A model generated the notes under the pieces. The model was not told where the DNA came from. It was given only the letters and a program-made list of their open reading frames with translations, and made no database searches. From Globisporangium splendens (Eukaryota > Oomycota > Peronosporomycetes > Pythiales > Pythiaceae): 64,000 nt of DNA. This document shows positions 35,598 through 46,731 of this stretch, piece after piece. The stretch lies in assembly GCA_006386115.1 (NCBI GenBank), contig VFIW01000005.1, forward strand, positions 620,001-684,000, given 5' to 3'. A program made the translations under genes and the position numbers. The stretch's first letter is position 1; each line of letters begins with the position of its first letter.

Positions 35598-36206
35598 ATG
35601 ATGGCGACCATGACTTCAACTCTGGGCATGCCTGGCGCGAACGGTCCGTCCTCGATGGCTGCGTCGGCGTCCGCCATGGCGCTGGCGCACTCGACGCGTG
35701 GCATCTGGTCCCACGAGGAGCACGATCGGTTCCTGCGCGCCATGAAGCTGTACCCGAAGGGTCCGTGGAAAACGATCGCGGACCACATCGCGACGCGCTC
35801 GGTGCGCCAAGTGCAGACCCATGCGCAAAAGTACCAGGAAAAGGTGTCTCGCCGGTTGCGAGGACTCCGCAAGTCGAAGAAGAAACTGGTGCGTCCGGAG
35901 CACCGCATCGACGACGACACGATGGAGCTGTGCAAGCTGGTGGACAGCGCCGCCGAGAAACTCGCCGCGACCTCGTCGCCGCGATGCAAGCAAGAAGTAG
36001 TAGAAGGAAAAGAGGGAGCTGCAGCAGGCGCCGCGGACACGGACAGCGTCAAGTTGACGAGTGTGCTGGATTTGGATGACTCTCTGAGGAAGGACGACCT
36101 GCAACCGCTGCCCTTTGTCGATTTCGACAACATTGAACTAGACCCAGTGCATTTGCCGACCGTGAGCGAGTCACTGGACTTTTTGATTGAGTATTTATCT
36201 GTATGA
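35598..36206 (+). CDS. One-repeat MYB protein, SHAQKY class (copy 1)
   Basis: Nuclear DNA-binding regulator. One exon, 202 residues from the ATG at 35598 (a second ATG follows at once). The MYB repeat is at about 33-85: RGIWSHEEHDRFLRAMKLYP, GPWKTIADHIATRSVRQVQT, then the class motif in the form THAQKYQ. A basic patch follows (RRLRGLRKSKKKLVRPEHR). The C-terminal third is acidic and ends LQPLPFVDFDNIELD and SESLDFLIEYLSV. The other MYB gene of this window (39059-39712) shares the repeat, the basic patch and this tail plan, and lies convergent to it. In oomycetes this class includes sporulation regulators; no target can be named from sequence. Confidence 0.92.
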   Translation: MMATMTSTLGMPGANGPSSMAASASAMALAHSTRGIWSHEEHDRFLRAMKLYPKGPWKTIADHIATRSVRQVQTHAQKYQEKVSRRLRGLRKSKKKLVRPEHRIDDDTMELCKLVDSAAEKLAATSSPRCKQEVVEGKEGAAAGAADTDSVKLTSVLDLDDSLRKDDLQPLPFVDFDNIELDPVHLPTVSESLDFLIEYLSV

Positions 36207-37882
36207 CCGAGCACCGATCCTGTACCAACAAGCAAGATCGAGCGACTGAAGAAGCGCGCTGCAAGACAGCGGTGCTCTCGCGACAGCTCAACCGAAGCAT
36301 CATACGACGTGCACGTTCCGAGAGGAGAAAAAAGAGAGAGAGGCCTTCTTGACCTGGTGAGATTCCAAAAAAGGGGTTTGCTTCATATTTAAGTTAACCA
36401 CGCCCTTACAGTAATACAGTTTTGTCCGAGCACTGTGGGGGGGACCGTCGCGAGGCGGAAGGTCCCAATGGTAATGACTTGGTAGCTTTGTGTGTGTGCA
36501 ATGCGAGAGACAACACAACGCTATGCAGGGAATCCCAATTGCAACCTTCTGCCCGCGACGCGCTGGTGCGTAGTGTCTCGCGGCCATTTGCGAGAACGGT
36601 ATGGCCACCGTTGCAGCTCTCTTGTCGATGGAACTCGATCAGCGAGCGTCGGTGGTGCTGCAAATTGCGTTTCACCCAGCCGCCTCTACTCGATGATGCC
36701 CATTATTGAATTAGTATGTAGGCTGCACTTTGGCGCATTTTGAATCCCTGAGCAACGAGTATTGAGCATGCATGAGGCGTACGAGTCGAAAGGAGTGCGT
36801 CCGTTTCGCTTCAAAGTTCAATGTGAAGAAGCAGAAAACGCATCGTCGACGCTCTCGCGTCCGCTTTAGTCCACGCGCATTGTCATGGAAGCACCAACCT
36901 GCAGATTGCGAGTCGACGGCAAACAGTGCAAAGTGTCTCCATCCTCCTTCACATTGAAGCTGATTCGTCTGGATTTCTACCAATCAGCGCCATAGACTGG
37001 CAGCACCTGCTTACGCGCGCTGATTGCGCTCAGCGTTTCAGCAAAGTTCGCAACATACTGATTTACGGACTAAACTTATTGGCGAGTACTGACAGATGAG
37101 GTGTTGTCTGGTTGGCCATATTCTGTTTCTACGGTACAGAAATGGAATGAAAAGAACACAGTGCTCACATGTCGCAGCATTTTTTCTTCGAATCCAAGCT
37201 CTTTCGAAGCAAAAGCAAAGCAGACTCGTCAGCATTTGCAATGGCGTCGGCAGCATACAAATCCTGTTCCCATCAGTATGCATTCTCCTCTAGGAGAAGA
37301 ACAATCGTCAACTATACCTATAATATAATGTGCGGCGGCAGATTATGCTCCCTCACACAAAGCGAATACCAGTAGATTCAGCGTGCACGTTGCCAAAGCA
37401 CCTGCAAAAGTCTGGAAGAGACGAGGATGCAATCACGATGAACATGGTCGTCACGCGAGGCAGGTGCGCAGATACCTTCCTTCTTCATCCGAGTAGGTAG
37501 GTACACGTGTGCGCGCAGGAGCTCATGCATGGAAAGACGAAAGGAAAGACTTCAAGATCAGTGTTGTGGATCGAACTGACGATGACTTGATGGGACTTGG
37601 GTCGATCGCCTTGTCGTGAGCGGCTCGATCATGTTCATTTGCTGGCTCGCTTTTTGCCAGTGCATTGGATGGATGTCCTTCTCATAGAAAGAAGCGCACA
37701 ATAATACCAGTAGGATACCAGAGTGAGTATGCAGCTCTTTACTTGCGTGGCTCTTTCTGCATGAGCATGTTGATGTGGATACAAGATGTGTGTTCGCACA
37801 ACTTGTGCTTCAGATGCAATCCAGCAGTTACGTAATTTGTGCTTTGATTGGCATGCGAAGAAAAAAGCAAAGTGTGTTACCG

Positions 37883-37884
<2 letters not shown>

Positions 37885-37926
<42 letters not shown>
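37885..37926. repeat. AG dinucleotide microsatellite, 21 units
   Basis: Uninterrupted AG repeat of 42 bp preceded by ACCGGT. Confidence 0.97.
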
Positions 37927-37930
<4 letters not shown>

Positions 37931-38081
37931 CACGAGGTAACAGCGAGGATTTGCTTTCTTTTTCGTGGGCGACCAAGGCACAAGAGATTGCAACGAAGGT
38001 ATGCTGACAGCACACTTGAGATTTGTATGGACTTTTCTTTCTTTCTCTGTCGCTGACACCAATCATATCTGTGGAAAGAAC

Positions 38082-38101
38082 AGAGAGAGAGAGAGAGAGA
38101 G
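38082..38101. repeat. AG dinucleotide microsatellite, 10 units
   Basis: Uninterrupted AG repeat of 20 bp, about 155 bp beyond the longer AG repeat. Confidence 0.95.
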
Positions 38102-39058
38102 TAAGGATTAATGCGGAAATGGCGCACGCTCTCCTTTTCTTTAGTTTTAGCGAGGTGCATTATGTTACGTCGACAGGGAACAAGATATGAGGCACGCGCT
38201 CTCGAACACAGGCACATTTTGAGAGACAAAGCATCAACATTCATTCATCTGCAGCTGCCAGCTCCTCACACAAATCAACCAGGACCGTCTCCTCTAATTG
38301 CGTGACGTTACTTCAAAGAAAAAGCGCACTTCACGAAGCAGTCACAGTGCATTCTCAAATAGCAGCATCCATTCGTCAAAACTAGTTTGTATAAAGGCAT
38401 TTGGTTGGCGAAAAAACAAAAACGATTCCGTACTTCATAAATTATTCACTGTACCTTGATTTTGGGTGCCTCAATTGGCCAAATATTGCCCAATTCCACG
38501 CTCTTGATTGGCCCGAAAGCCACAGCAACTTTCGTGTATCTTCACTTGGCGACGCCTCTTCAACGAGCGAGCAAATCTTCGCAAAGGGCTGCGCGGGTTC
38601 GCTTGCTGCGTCCCTCCCCCTACCTACCTGCCTGCACGCAAATGGCAACTGTGCAGGAAGAGACCGCGCGTTGTGTGCATGCGTGCGATTCTGTAACGTA
38701 CATGCACATGGAGCAGTGGCTCTATGCAGTTGTGTGTGCGCACGGCTTCTGCATCATGGAGCAGCAGCGCATGAGCAACAGAAGAGACGATGAATGGACG
38801 GCATGGAATGATGGAAAAAAGGTGGTGGGGTTGCCTTGTTCACGCAAAAAGCTGCCTAGGAAGCTATACATCGTCGTACGGTGCACTATAAACTTATGAC
38901 TACTAACAGTAACTTCGGGTTGCCTTCGACCAGAAGGAATAATAAAAATGATGCGGATGGTTCGCTTGCGGAGGTTGGTCTACCTAGTAAAAGGAGCGCG
39001 CAATGCGTGCTAGCCTGCTCATGTCCGTTCACTTTCGAGCGTAATCGGGCATAATGCA

Positions 39059-39712
39059 TTACAGCTGCAGCAAATCGACAGACTCCAACAGATCTTGCGT
39101 ATATCGGTCGTCCAAGGCGAAGATCTCTTCACATGGCACATGCGTGAACGGGAATGGCTCCAAGCCTTCGAGCAGCTTGGCCAAATCGATCTCTTCGTCG
39201 GAGAAGTCGTCGTCCTCTGTCGTTGACGTCTCGGCGAGCATGCGCGTGTAGCTCTTGCGCGATTGCGAGCGCAGCAGCGCTGACGGCGAGCGCGGCGAGT
39301 CTTGCGTGTTCTTCGTGCGGATGATGCAACCGGACGCGTGCACATCGACGCGGTGCTCGGGACGCACGAACTTCTTCTTCTGCTTTCGCAGACCTCGCTG
39401 GCGACGGTTGATCTTTTGCTGGTACTTTTGCGCGTGAGTCTGCACTTGCTTGATCGAGCGCGTGCCGATGAACGCCGCGATCGAGCGCCACGGACCCTTT
39501 GGGAAGAGCTTCATGGCTTCGAGGAACTGCTCATGCTCTTGCTCGGACCAGAGACCGCGGGTGATCGAGCCCATGGGGACGAAGTCGTTGTTGCTGCCGG
39601 TCGGCGTACTTGGCGTGGACGACAAGGGCGTAGTTGGTTGCGACATCATTGTTGGTGGTGGTGGTGGTGGTAACAGGCTTGTGCTGTAGTGATCGTGTGT
39701 TGCTTTGTGCAC
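39059..39712 (-). CDS. One-repeat MYB protein, SHAQKY class (copy 2)
   Basis: One exon of 217 residues from the ATG at 39712; an alternative start is the ATG pair about 20 codons later, after a Pro run (PPPPPP). The MYB repeat is at about 52-104: RGLWSEQEHEQFLEAMKLFP, GPWRSIAAFIGTRSIKQVQT, then THAQKYQQKI. The basic patch RRQRGLRKQKKKFVRPEHR is almost the same as in copy 1. The C-terminus is acidic (TTEDDDFSDEEIDLAKLL) and ends LEPFPFTHVPCEEIFALDDR and QDLLESVDLLQL, a likely activation or partner-binding tail. It faces copy 1 across a 2.85-kb spacer, so the pair is an inverted rather than tandem arrangement. Confidence 0.92.
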   Translation of the reverse strand: MHKATHDHYSTSLLPPPPPPTMMSQPTTPLSSTPSTPTGSNNDFVPMGSITRGLWSEQEHEQFLEAMKLFPKGPWRSIAAFIGTRSIKQVQTHAQKYQQKINRRQRGLRKQKKKFVRPEHRVDVHASGCIIRTKNTQDSPRSPSALLRSQSRKSYTRMLAETSTTEDDDFSDEEIDLAKLLEGLEPFPFTHVPCEEIFALDDRYTQDLLESVDLLQL

Positions 39713-42381
39713 TTGGCTCCAAATTGGTAAATGCGAGGGGTGGATGGATCGCTTGCTCGTCGCGGCTGGCTGCCCCTCGCTACCAGATGGACACGCCGAG
39801 ATGTTCGTTTTTTTATTTATTTATCTGCTTGTTGCCCATTTGGTCCTTCCTCCGAATAGAGGAGCGCCTGTGTGGATGTCGTAAGCGCACTTCAGTTGGC
39901 TTCAAAATAATCACTCGATCTGCGATATCTCCCACACATATATATCTTCAGCAAACTCAGACGGGTTTCTTTGAGCAGTAGAGAGGTCGGGGAAACATAG
40001 AAGGGGGGCTAAGGCGCAAAGGAGGGAGATGTGTGGCTCAGAAGCAAAGGTTCCCCGTGGAAACCGATCAGACCGATCCAAACAGAAGCCCTCGCCTCCA
40101 GCTGGCAACTGAGAACTTGCTCCCTTTCTGCCAAACACGACTCGCTCTATTTTCTATTTCACTTTTTTTCATCTTGAGGTTTGTATAGAGAGCTCAAGTG
40201 TCACTTCTTGAAAACTCTGGTTTTGTAGGTCTGCAAGCGCACGTTATGGGAACAAGTATGGTTTACATCTTGCAAGATAATAACACCAAAAAGGTAAAAA
40301 AGTGAGAGCGTGCAAATCGTTCTTTTGTCCAGTGTCCCTCTAAAGCGACCGCCACAGCTCAAGATAAAAAGAACAAATCCAGACGGAAATTTCGTGGTTA
40401 GTGTTCTCTTCTAACCTGCGTGCTGATCTTAAATCCCAAGTCTCCGAGATTTGTTGAGCACACTTCGATGATGTGAAATAGACTCGTGGAAACAGTAAAT
40501 GTATTACATGGTGCCAAATTTGCCAAATTGCTTCCGAGTGGTTCGCCACGAACACACTGACCGAGCGCATTCACCCAAGAGAAATGTACTCTCGACCTCC
40601 TTTACTGTATTTAACGCATGCTAGTTCTTTAATTTGAGTGTGCTCCAGTTTGATGTGAAGTGATGCTGTTGTCTCTGTACTTTGTATTGAAACACCTTCG
40701 TTTTAGCTTGTTTGCTGAGAACAAAGTCCAAGTTTTTTTCAAGTACGACAGGATGGCACGCCATTTGGAAATCACTAAGAAAGCATTAACGGCTCTAAAA
40801 AGATTCAGCATAGCGAGTGCAAGTGAAGTGCGCTATTAGGCAAGGGATCCTAAGTCGTGCCAATCGTGTCATCACGGAGTGCGTGTCGAGACATGCGCGA
40901 CATGAATCTTGAGATGCCTTTCATTCCAGATCGCGTTATGGTGATGATGACCAACGACCACAATTAAGAATGCTTTGTAGGTTATCCTGAAACCGAAGTA
41001 GGTGCAGCGGTCCTGAACCCAGCTACTTTTTTTGTGTGTGTGCGTTGTAAAATTTGCGAAAAATGGCAGCACTTTTTACGATAGGATGTAAAAGTCGGGT
41101 CTCGGTATAGCATTGCGACTCAAGGTCGTCTTTTGTGACACTACTGCCCTCTGGAAGCCATTAAACCGGATGTAATCGAATTCGAGGAACTTCGAAATGG
41201 CACAGTTGGTCTGTTTCGAGTTTGCATCTGGGCTTTCATAACTCCATGAATCCTGGATCAATTCACGGTACGGCACACAGAGATATGCGAGAATCAGCAT
41301 GCTAACTAAAGCATGGAGACATCTTGTTGAATCCTCAACGGCTGCTAACTGCATCTGCACGGATGCTCAAGTATGAACATGAGCCTGCTGTTTCACGATG
41401 CATCTCATTATTGATCATTGTCACTTTCAAATTGTATGCACGGATTTTTTCCACGACAACAACAAAGCCTTCCTCGTTTTGGTCGGCGGATCTGTTTCGA
41501 TAGAAGTAGGGCAAAGCTTAGCAGCACCCGCATTTAACAATGTCTTGCTGGCTTCATTCATTCAGTTCAATTGAACGCAATAATATCTACAAAATGTGCA
41601 GCTTGTCCTATCGCAGGAAAGTTCGTGTAGATGGATCTTGAAAAAGCTGTGTGGGTTTTCTAGGTTGTGGACTTTTTCCGCCACCAGTAAAAGAAGATCA
41701 CCCTGTCTACTGTACGATGCTGCCGCCAACTGTACGACTGTATGAAAGAAGCAACAACAAAAACTGTTAGAAAAGATGAAACGCTCCAAATACAAGACCT
41801 CTCCGTCTTTTATGCGAGTCTGCTGTGGAACGTTGAAGTGACTGTTTCCACAAAGATTTTATACTCACTCCCACAGGACATGCAGAACCCGATACCTTTT
41901 CGCAGGCAGGAAGGATCTTTTCATCGAATAACGAAGGAGTGCATGCTGTTTTGGCAAATGGGATTAAATTATTACCAACTTCGACCCGTTCCATAAAGCT
42001 CTTTATTTTTGAAATAAGATCGCCGACACCGTCGATCTTCCTTGCGTTACGCGGTGGTTGGTTGCTTTCTCACCGTGTTTAAAAAAGACTGGAGCTTTTT
42101 GTTGTTGCTCGAGTCCGCCACCCGAGCTACCAAATGACATGCTTGCAAACGTTGCCGAGTTTATACACAGAACAACAACCAAAGAAGAGAAGGGCAAAAA
42201 TCGCCTCCTGGTTTAGCAACTGATGTGCTGGTCTTCTCATCTTGCGAGTCTTTCTTAGCATTAGTTATACACATAGACATGCACCGTCTTGAGCCTGGTC
42301 TGAGAATAGATCTCCCTGCACGATTTGTCTCGGAGGCAGGTCATCAACGCGAGATTCCCTCTGCATATACATACGTTGATC
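39713..42381. other. 2.7-kb A/T-rich gene-poor stretch
   Basis: 5' flank of MYB copy 2 and of the ankyrin gene. Noticeably more A/T-rich than the coding regions. No frame shows motifs and no tRNA was seen. Confidence 0.5.
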
Positions 42382-45267
42382 ATGAAGATCAAGGCGGACG
42401 ATCGGAGTGGCGAGCTTCTCGCTCTCTGCTATCGTCAACAATGGGAGCGCGCGCGCCAGTTAATCCAACAGGATAGAGCCGCGGCAGGTTGTGTGTGTGC
42501 TCTTACGTTTGTGGCGATGGATGATCGGCGATCAGGGTGCTTGCTGGCGTTGGACACACTGCTTTACACATGATGCTTGTTGAAGTGGCCGACTCACTCA
42601 CTCATCAGGTGATGGGGCGACTCACTCGCTCACATCTGCGCGGTTTGACCCAACGGCTGTTGCTGTTTCTGCGTCTCTTCGCTTTGCCTTTTTTGCTTTA
42701 GTCGAGCACAATTGCGTCGGCGTTGCACCAGGCTGTCGTGGACGACCGACAGGTACACACTCACTCACACAGGGGTTCATACCGTAGGGTGCTGGATGGG
42801 ACACTCGCTCGCTCATGCAAGCGGCCGACAAAGAACACTGCCGAACCGAACCTTCCTTCCCGAAGTATCCGATGCGGGAGGATGCGCTGCGTTTGTCTTG
42901 ACTGCTGAGTTGTTTGCTAACTCCATCTCTTTTTCTGATCTTTTTGCCTTGTGTGATGCTTTGTGTTGCTCTTTCTGCTTCGGTGAAACAAAATTTGCTA
43001 GGAAACCGTGAAATTTGTGCTAACCGACGTTGCTGCAACAGTATCTTTCGACGTGAACGGCGCGCTCCACCACGTGAGTAGCTGCACAACGTTTGCAGCA
43101 CACTCTTGCATGCTGGCAGGGAAGGGGAGGTGATGGAGTCGTCATGTTATTCCTGTGCGGGGGGACTTGAGACAACAAACCGCCACCAAGAACAACAAAA
43201 AACAAGGAAGTATCGAAAGACGGCAGACAACAGCCATCCGCGCCTCCACGACCGACTCACCCTGTACACACATCCACGGAAATGGAGTATAGCCACCCTC
43301 CGTCTCCCCCCTTCCCAGATCTCGTCAGCTTACCAGCCCACTTTGCATGCATGTGGCACATGTTCTACCTCGAGCTGGTTGTTGAGCAAGCTTTTTTGTG
43401 TGGATCTGTGATACGACTTGTGACACCCACACAGGATGGTAAAACGCTGCTGCATTATGCGATGGAGAAGGAAAATCTCGTAAGTGCAGCTTCCGCCGTT
43501 ATTTTCTTTCTTTCCACCATCCTACCTCCTGTTCCTCCGCAAATCAAGGGTTCGGAGACTGCAAGCGCGGCACTCGCGTTGACTAAAGTCTCTGATGTTT
43601 GTTTTATTTGTTGTACTGCACTTTTGTATGCATGCGTTTTGTTTAACAAACGGCTCGTCACGAATCGCGTTCGTCGTGGTCGCTGGCACGCACGTGTATG
43701 GGGTGTATATCCTGCACACATGTTATCTTGGTGATGTTGCTGTTGCGCATTCTTTGCATTTGCTGTTGTGTATGCATGCGTACTTGCTCTATTCGGCAAC
43801 TGTACGTACAATTTGTATGTATGTGTGTATGATGTTCGTTTCTCGCATGATTTCTGGATCTTTGTCTGGTTTTCTCCTCGCATCTTCGCACTCGATACAC
43901 CACCATACTGTACTGTCCATCCTTTGCATATCCTGTCCTTTATGCATTGTGTAGCGGATCATCCGGAGTTTACTCGATGCTGGCGCACTTGTGACTCTTC
44001 CCGACCGCAAGGGACTGCGTGCGTGCGATGCCGCTACGTGGACCGAGGTGCTGCAGCCCGCGCTCATGCAGCCGTTGCAGCAGGTGGTGCAACTTCAACA
44101 AACCAACCTCAGGCTTGAAGAACACACACACTTGCTCATCTCCCTTGCGCAAAGCCTGCGGCATCGGCGTGAGCACGTACAGTCGCGGACGAATGTGCTG
44201 CAAACGGACGTGGATGTGTCCACGGCGTTCCGCAAGGACGTGTTGCGCCAGGTCGAAGGCACCAAGGACATAGTGCAGCGCCTGGACGACGACAAGATTG
44301 CCGCAACTGCCCGGCTCGCACGCACCCGCCGCGACATCCTGGGGCTGCAGAGCCAGCGCGACGGTGCGCAACACGACGTCGATGTGTGCAATGCGGAAAC
44401 CGGACGTATTGTCGACACGCGCGACCGTCTTGTGCAGCAGACCCACGCGCACCAGTGCGCACGTCTGGATGCGCTCGCAACCCGATTCGTGCTCAAGTGC
44501 GAAGTGGTGCGCATGGCGATGCGCTTCGAGAAGAACGAGAGCCTCCAGGCGCAGTCGCTGCGCTCGCTGCTGCAGATGTGCAGAAAGCCAGGTACCAGAT
44601 TGCATCTGCAAAATGAGAATGTGTATACTCAACAAATATGACTGATTTGCTTGCTCATGTCTTGTCAACATGTGCGAAATGTGAACAGCTACGCGCGAGA
44701 AACTCGTGATCAATGGATTACAGCGACTCGTGCTCGAGATCATGCAGCGGTTCCCGAAGAACGAGTCGATCTACTTGGACGGCTGCGCGCTCATTCTGCT
44801 GCTCACACAAGAAGCGGACGCTGCAAACAAGGAGGTGCTTAATGAACCGACAAGTGAAGGGGATGCTGCTGGCGCAAGAACGACAATCGGCGCATGGCAG
44901 ACACGCCAGCTTGTCGAGTTCTTAACGACGACGACGCTCGAGTTTGCGCATGCGCTGACGTATGAAGCGATTTGCGAGAAAACCCACGAGGTGCTGCAGT
45001 GTCTTCGCCACTCACGCCACTGCAACGACGTTGAAGATGCGTCGGGTACGTAGGTTGACCGCATGCAGATGCATTTAATGGGGAGATGGGTTCTCACATT
45101 TGTGTTGCGTTGCTATATGCGGTGCCGACGGATGATAATCAATCGCTATAGAGCTCGATGAGATCATGCGCCAGGCGCACATCCTGCTGGTTCAACATGC
45201 GAGCTTCTCCAGTTTGACTTGCGCAGCACTTCAACACCAGCTTCAGAACGCAACAAAGCAAGGATGA
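42382..45267 (+). CDS. Ankyrin-repeat and coiled-coil protein
   Basis: Seven-exon model: 42382-42492, 42702-42752, 43002-43073, 43435-43479, 43955-44591, 44689-45045 and 45152-45267 (462 residues). All junctions close in phase. The first donor (TGT|GTGTGT) is the weakest and was chosen because it keeps the frame. About the first 115 residues read as two to three ankyrin repeats spread over five exons: SGELLALCYRQQWERARQLI, ASALHQAVVDDRQETVKFVL, DGKTLLHYAMEKENL and RIIRSLLDAGALVTLPDRKG. The rest is helical, with a coiled coil at about 140-300. A later part, NGLQRLVLEIMQRFPKNESI followed by YLDGCALILLL, looks like an armadillo/HEAT-type helix pair. Function unknown; a scaffold role is inferred. 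Introns 3 and 4 are long (361 and 475 bp) next to very small exons. Convergent with the TPX2-like gene. Confidence 0.75.
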
Positions 45268-45590
45268 CGCTCACAGCAGAACCATCATGTACCCATACGA
45301 GAAGACGTCAATAGATGAAGAGAGAGAAAAAAGAAAAGAAAAATGGCGCCGTTTTAATTGAGAAACACACACGCACATAGTCGTAATCACCATGCATGCA
45401 ATAAAGAAGAAAAAAAACGCTCCACACTTTGCACAGGCAACAGCCTCAAGCAGCACCAAATGGACTCACTTTGGGTACACCGATACAGTATATCGTCATG
45501 ACCCTCCGTTCGCCAAAATGGTTTCACGCATGCTGTAAACTGGATCACTTTTCAAATCCGTCGTCTTTTTCTTTGTGTGTAGATATTTTT

Positions 45591-46361
45591 TTATTCGACA
45601 CGCTGGCGCTTCGGTGGCCCCAAAGTCGACTTTGTGTCGCTGGAGCCCGCCTCGGAAGGCGTCGAGGACGCCGTGCTCGGTGTTCGTTTCCGCGATGCGA
45701 GCCGCTTGTCGATCTCGAAATCGAAGCCGATGGGTTCTGTGAGCTTTGCTCGTCGAATCGCCGGCACACCCAAGCCGCCGCTCGATCGAAGAGCCTATAT
45801 TGCATTCAAAATACAGCGTACAAAGTTAACTTGTGCACGTTTTTCAGCAAAGCACACTCATTTGGATCTCACCTTGGCAAATGCGGTGGCGCTTCCGCTA
45901 TTTGTGCTTGTCCCTGAGTTCACAGACGAGGTTGGCAGCAACACGCTGCGCGTCGTGGCTTCATGGTACTGTTGTGTTTTCTTGCGCATCTGCTGTACGC
46001 GTTCGCGGATCGCATCGATCTCGAGCAGCTCGCGCGACGTCATTGTGAGCAGCGACACACTCGGTTTCTTCTTTGCGTGAGGCTGGAATTTGGGCGAGGT
46101 TGGCACGGTGAGCCGTCCATTGTGCTTGGCGACACGCGCCAACTCGCGCCGTTTCTTCTCGACCTTGCGCGCCTCGGCTTTCAATTTCGCTTCCCCTGTC
46201 AGTCTTTTCTTCGTGGCGCGCGCCAAGGACGCCCGCGTGGGTCGCAGTATCCGCGCCGTGGCTTCGATGGACTTGACTTTCGCGATCCGTGGCGGCGGGA
46301 AGCTGCGGTGCACGCCGTCGCCTTCGCCGTCCTCAGCGATCCAGGAGGTTCGCAGCGTCAT
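45591..46361 (-). CDS. TPX2-like microtubule-associated protein
   Basis: Two exons, 46361-45873 and 45794-45591, joined in phase 0 (230 residues). The protein is very basic. It carries two motifs typical of TPX2-family repeats: RLTVPTSPKFQP in the middle and KLTEPIGFDFEIDKRLASRK near the C-terminus. A Lys/Arg-rich helix (KLKAEARKVEKKRRELARVA) comes before the first. TPX2 relatives bind microtubules and can activate Aurora kinases; no Aurora-binding N-terminus is evident, so plain microtubule binding is the safer call. The tail ends PPKRQRVE, a possible nuclear localisation signal. Divergent from the unrecognised gene at 46732. Confidence 0.7.
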
Positions 46362-46731
46362 CGTGGGCTGTATGTATGCGCAGTATCGACAGAGTCGTAA
46401 TATACAGCGTATCGTCTAATACGCGCAGCGACAGCGAACGCGCTCCTGCTGCTTCTTCTCGGCGCTTCTTTCACTTTGGCAATTGACGCTTCACATAGCG
46501 TTGCAGCAGGCGGGCCAATTCAAACATTTGAATTTGGTTTCTTGCACTTTACAACCAATGATTGCGTCGTATCTTTGAGAATCAAGGGAGTATCAGCCAG
46601 TCATCGTGCGTTTATGCTTGATCAGCGATGATTGGTAGAAAACACGGGTATCAGATGTGGTCTATTCTCAACATGTTGCTTGGCATCACATGTTGCTCGG
46701 CAATGCAGGCACACTATTGCCCTGCGCGACG

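Larger units (their letters stand above)
36207..39058. other. 2.9-kb gene-poor spacer between convergent MYB genes
   Basis: No supported coding frame. Both MYB genes end towards this spacer. It contains two AG microsatellites (annotated separately) and A/T-rich stretches. Confidence 0.5.

Noticed and set aside
37885..38101. CRISPR-like or spaced repeat array
   Set aside because: Only plain AG microsatellites; no direct repeats with unique spacers.
42493..42573. Unspliced continuation of the first ankyrin exon as a short separate gene
   Set aside because: The continuation loses repeat character, while downstream exons continue the ankyrin pattern in phase.
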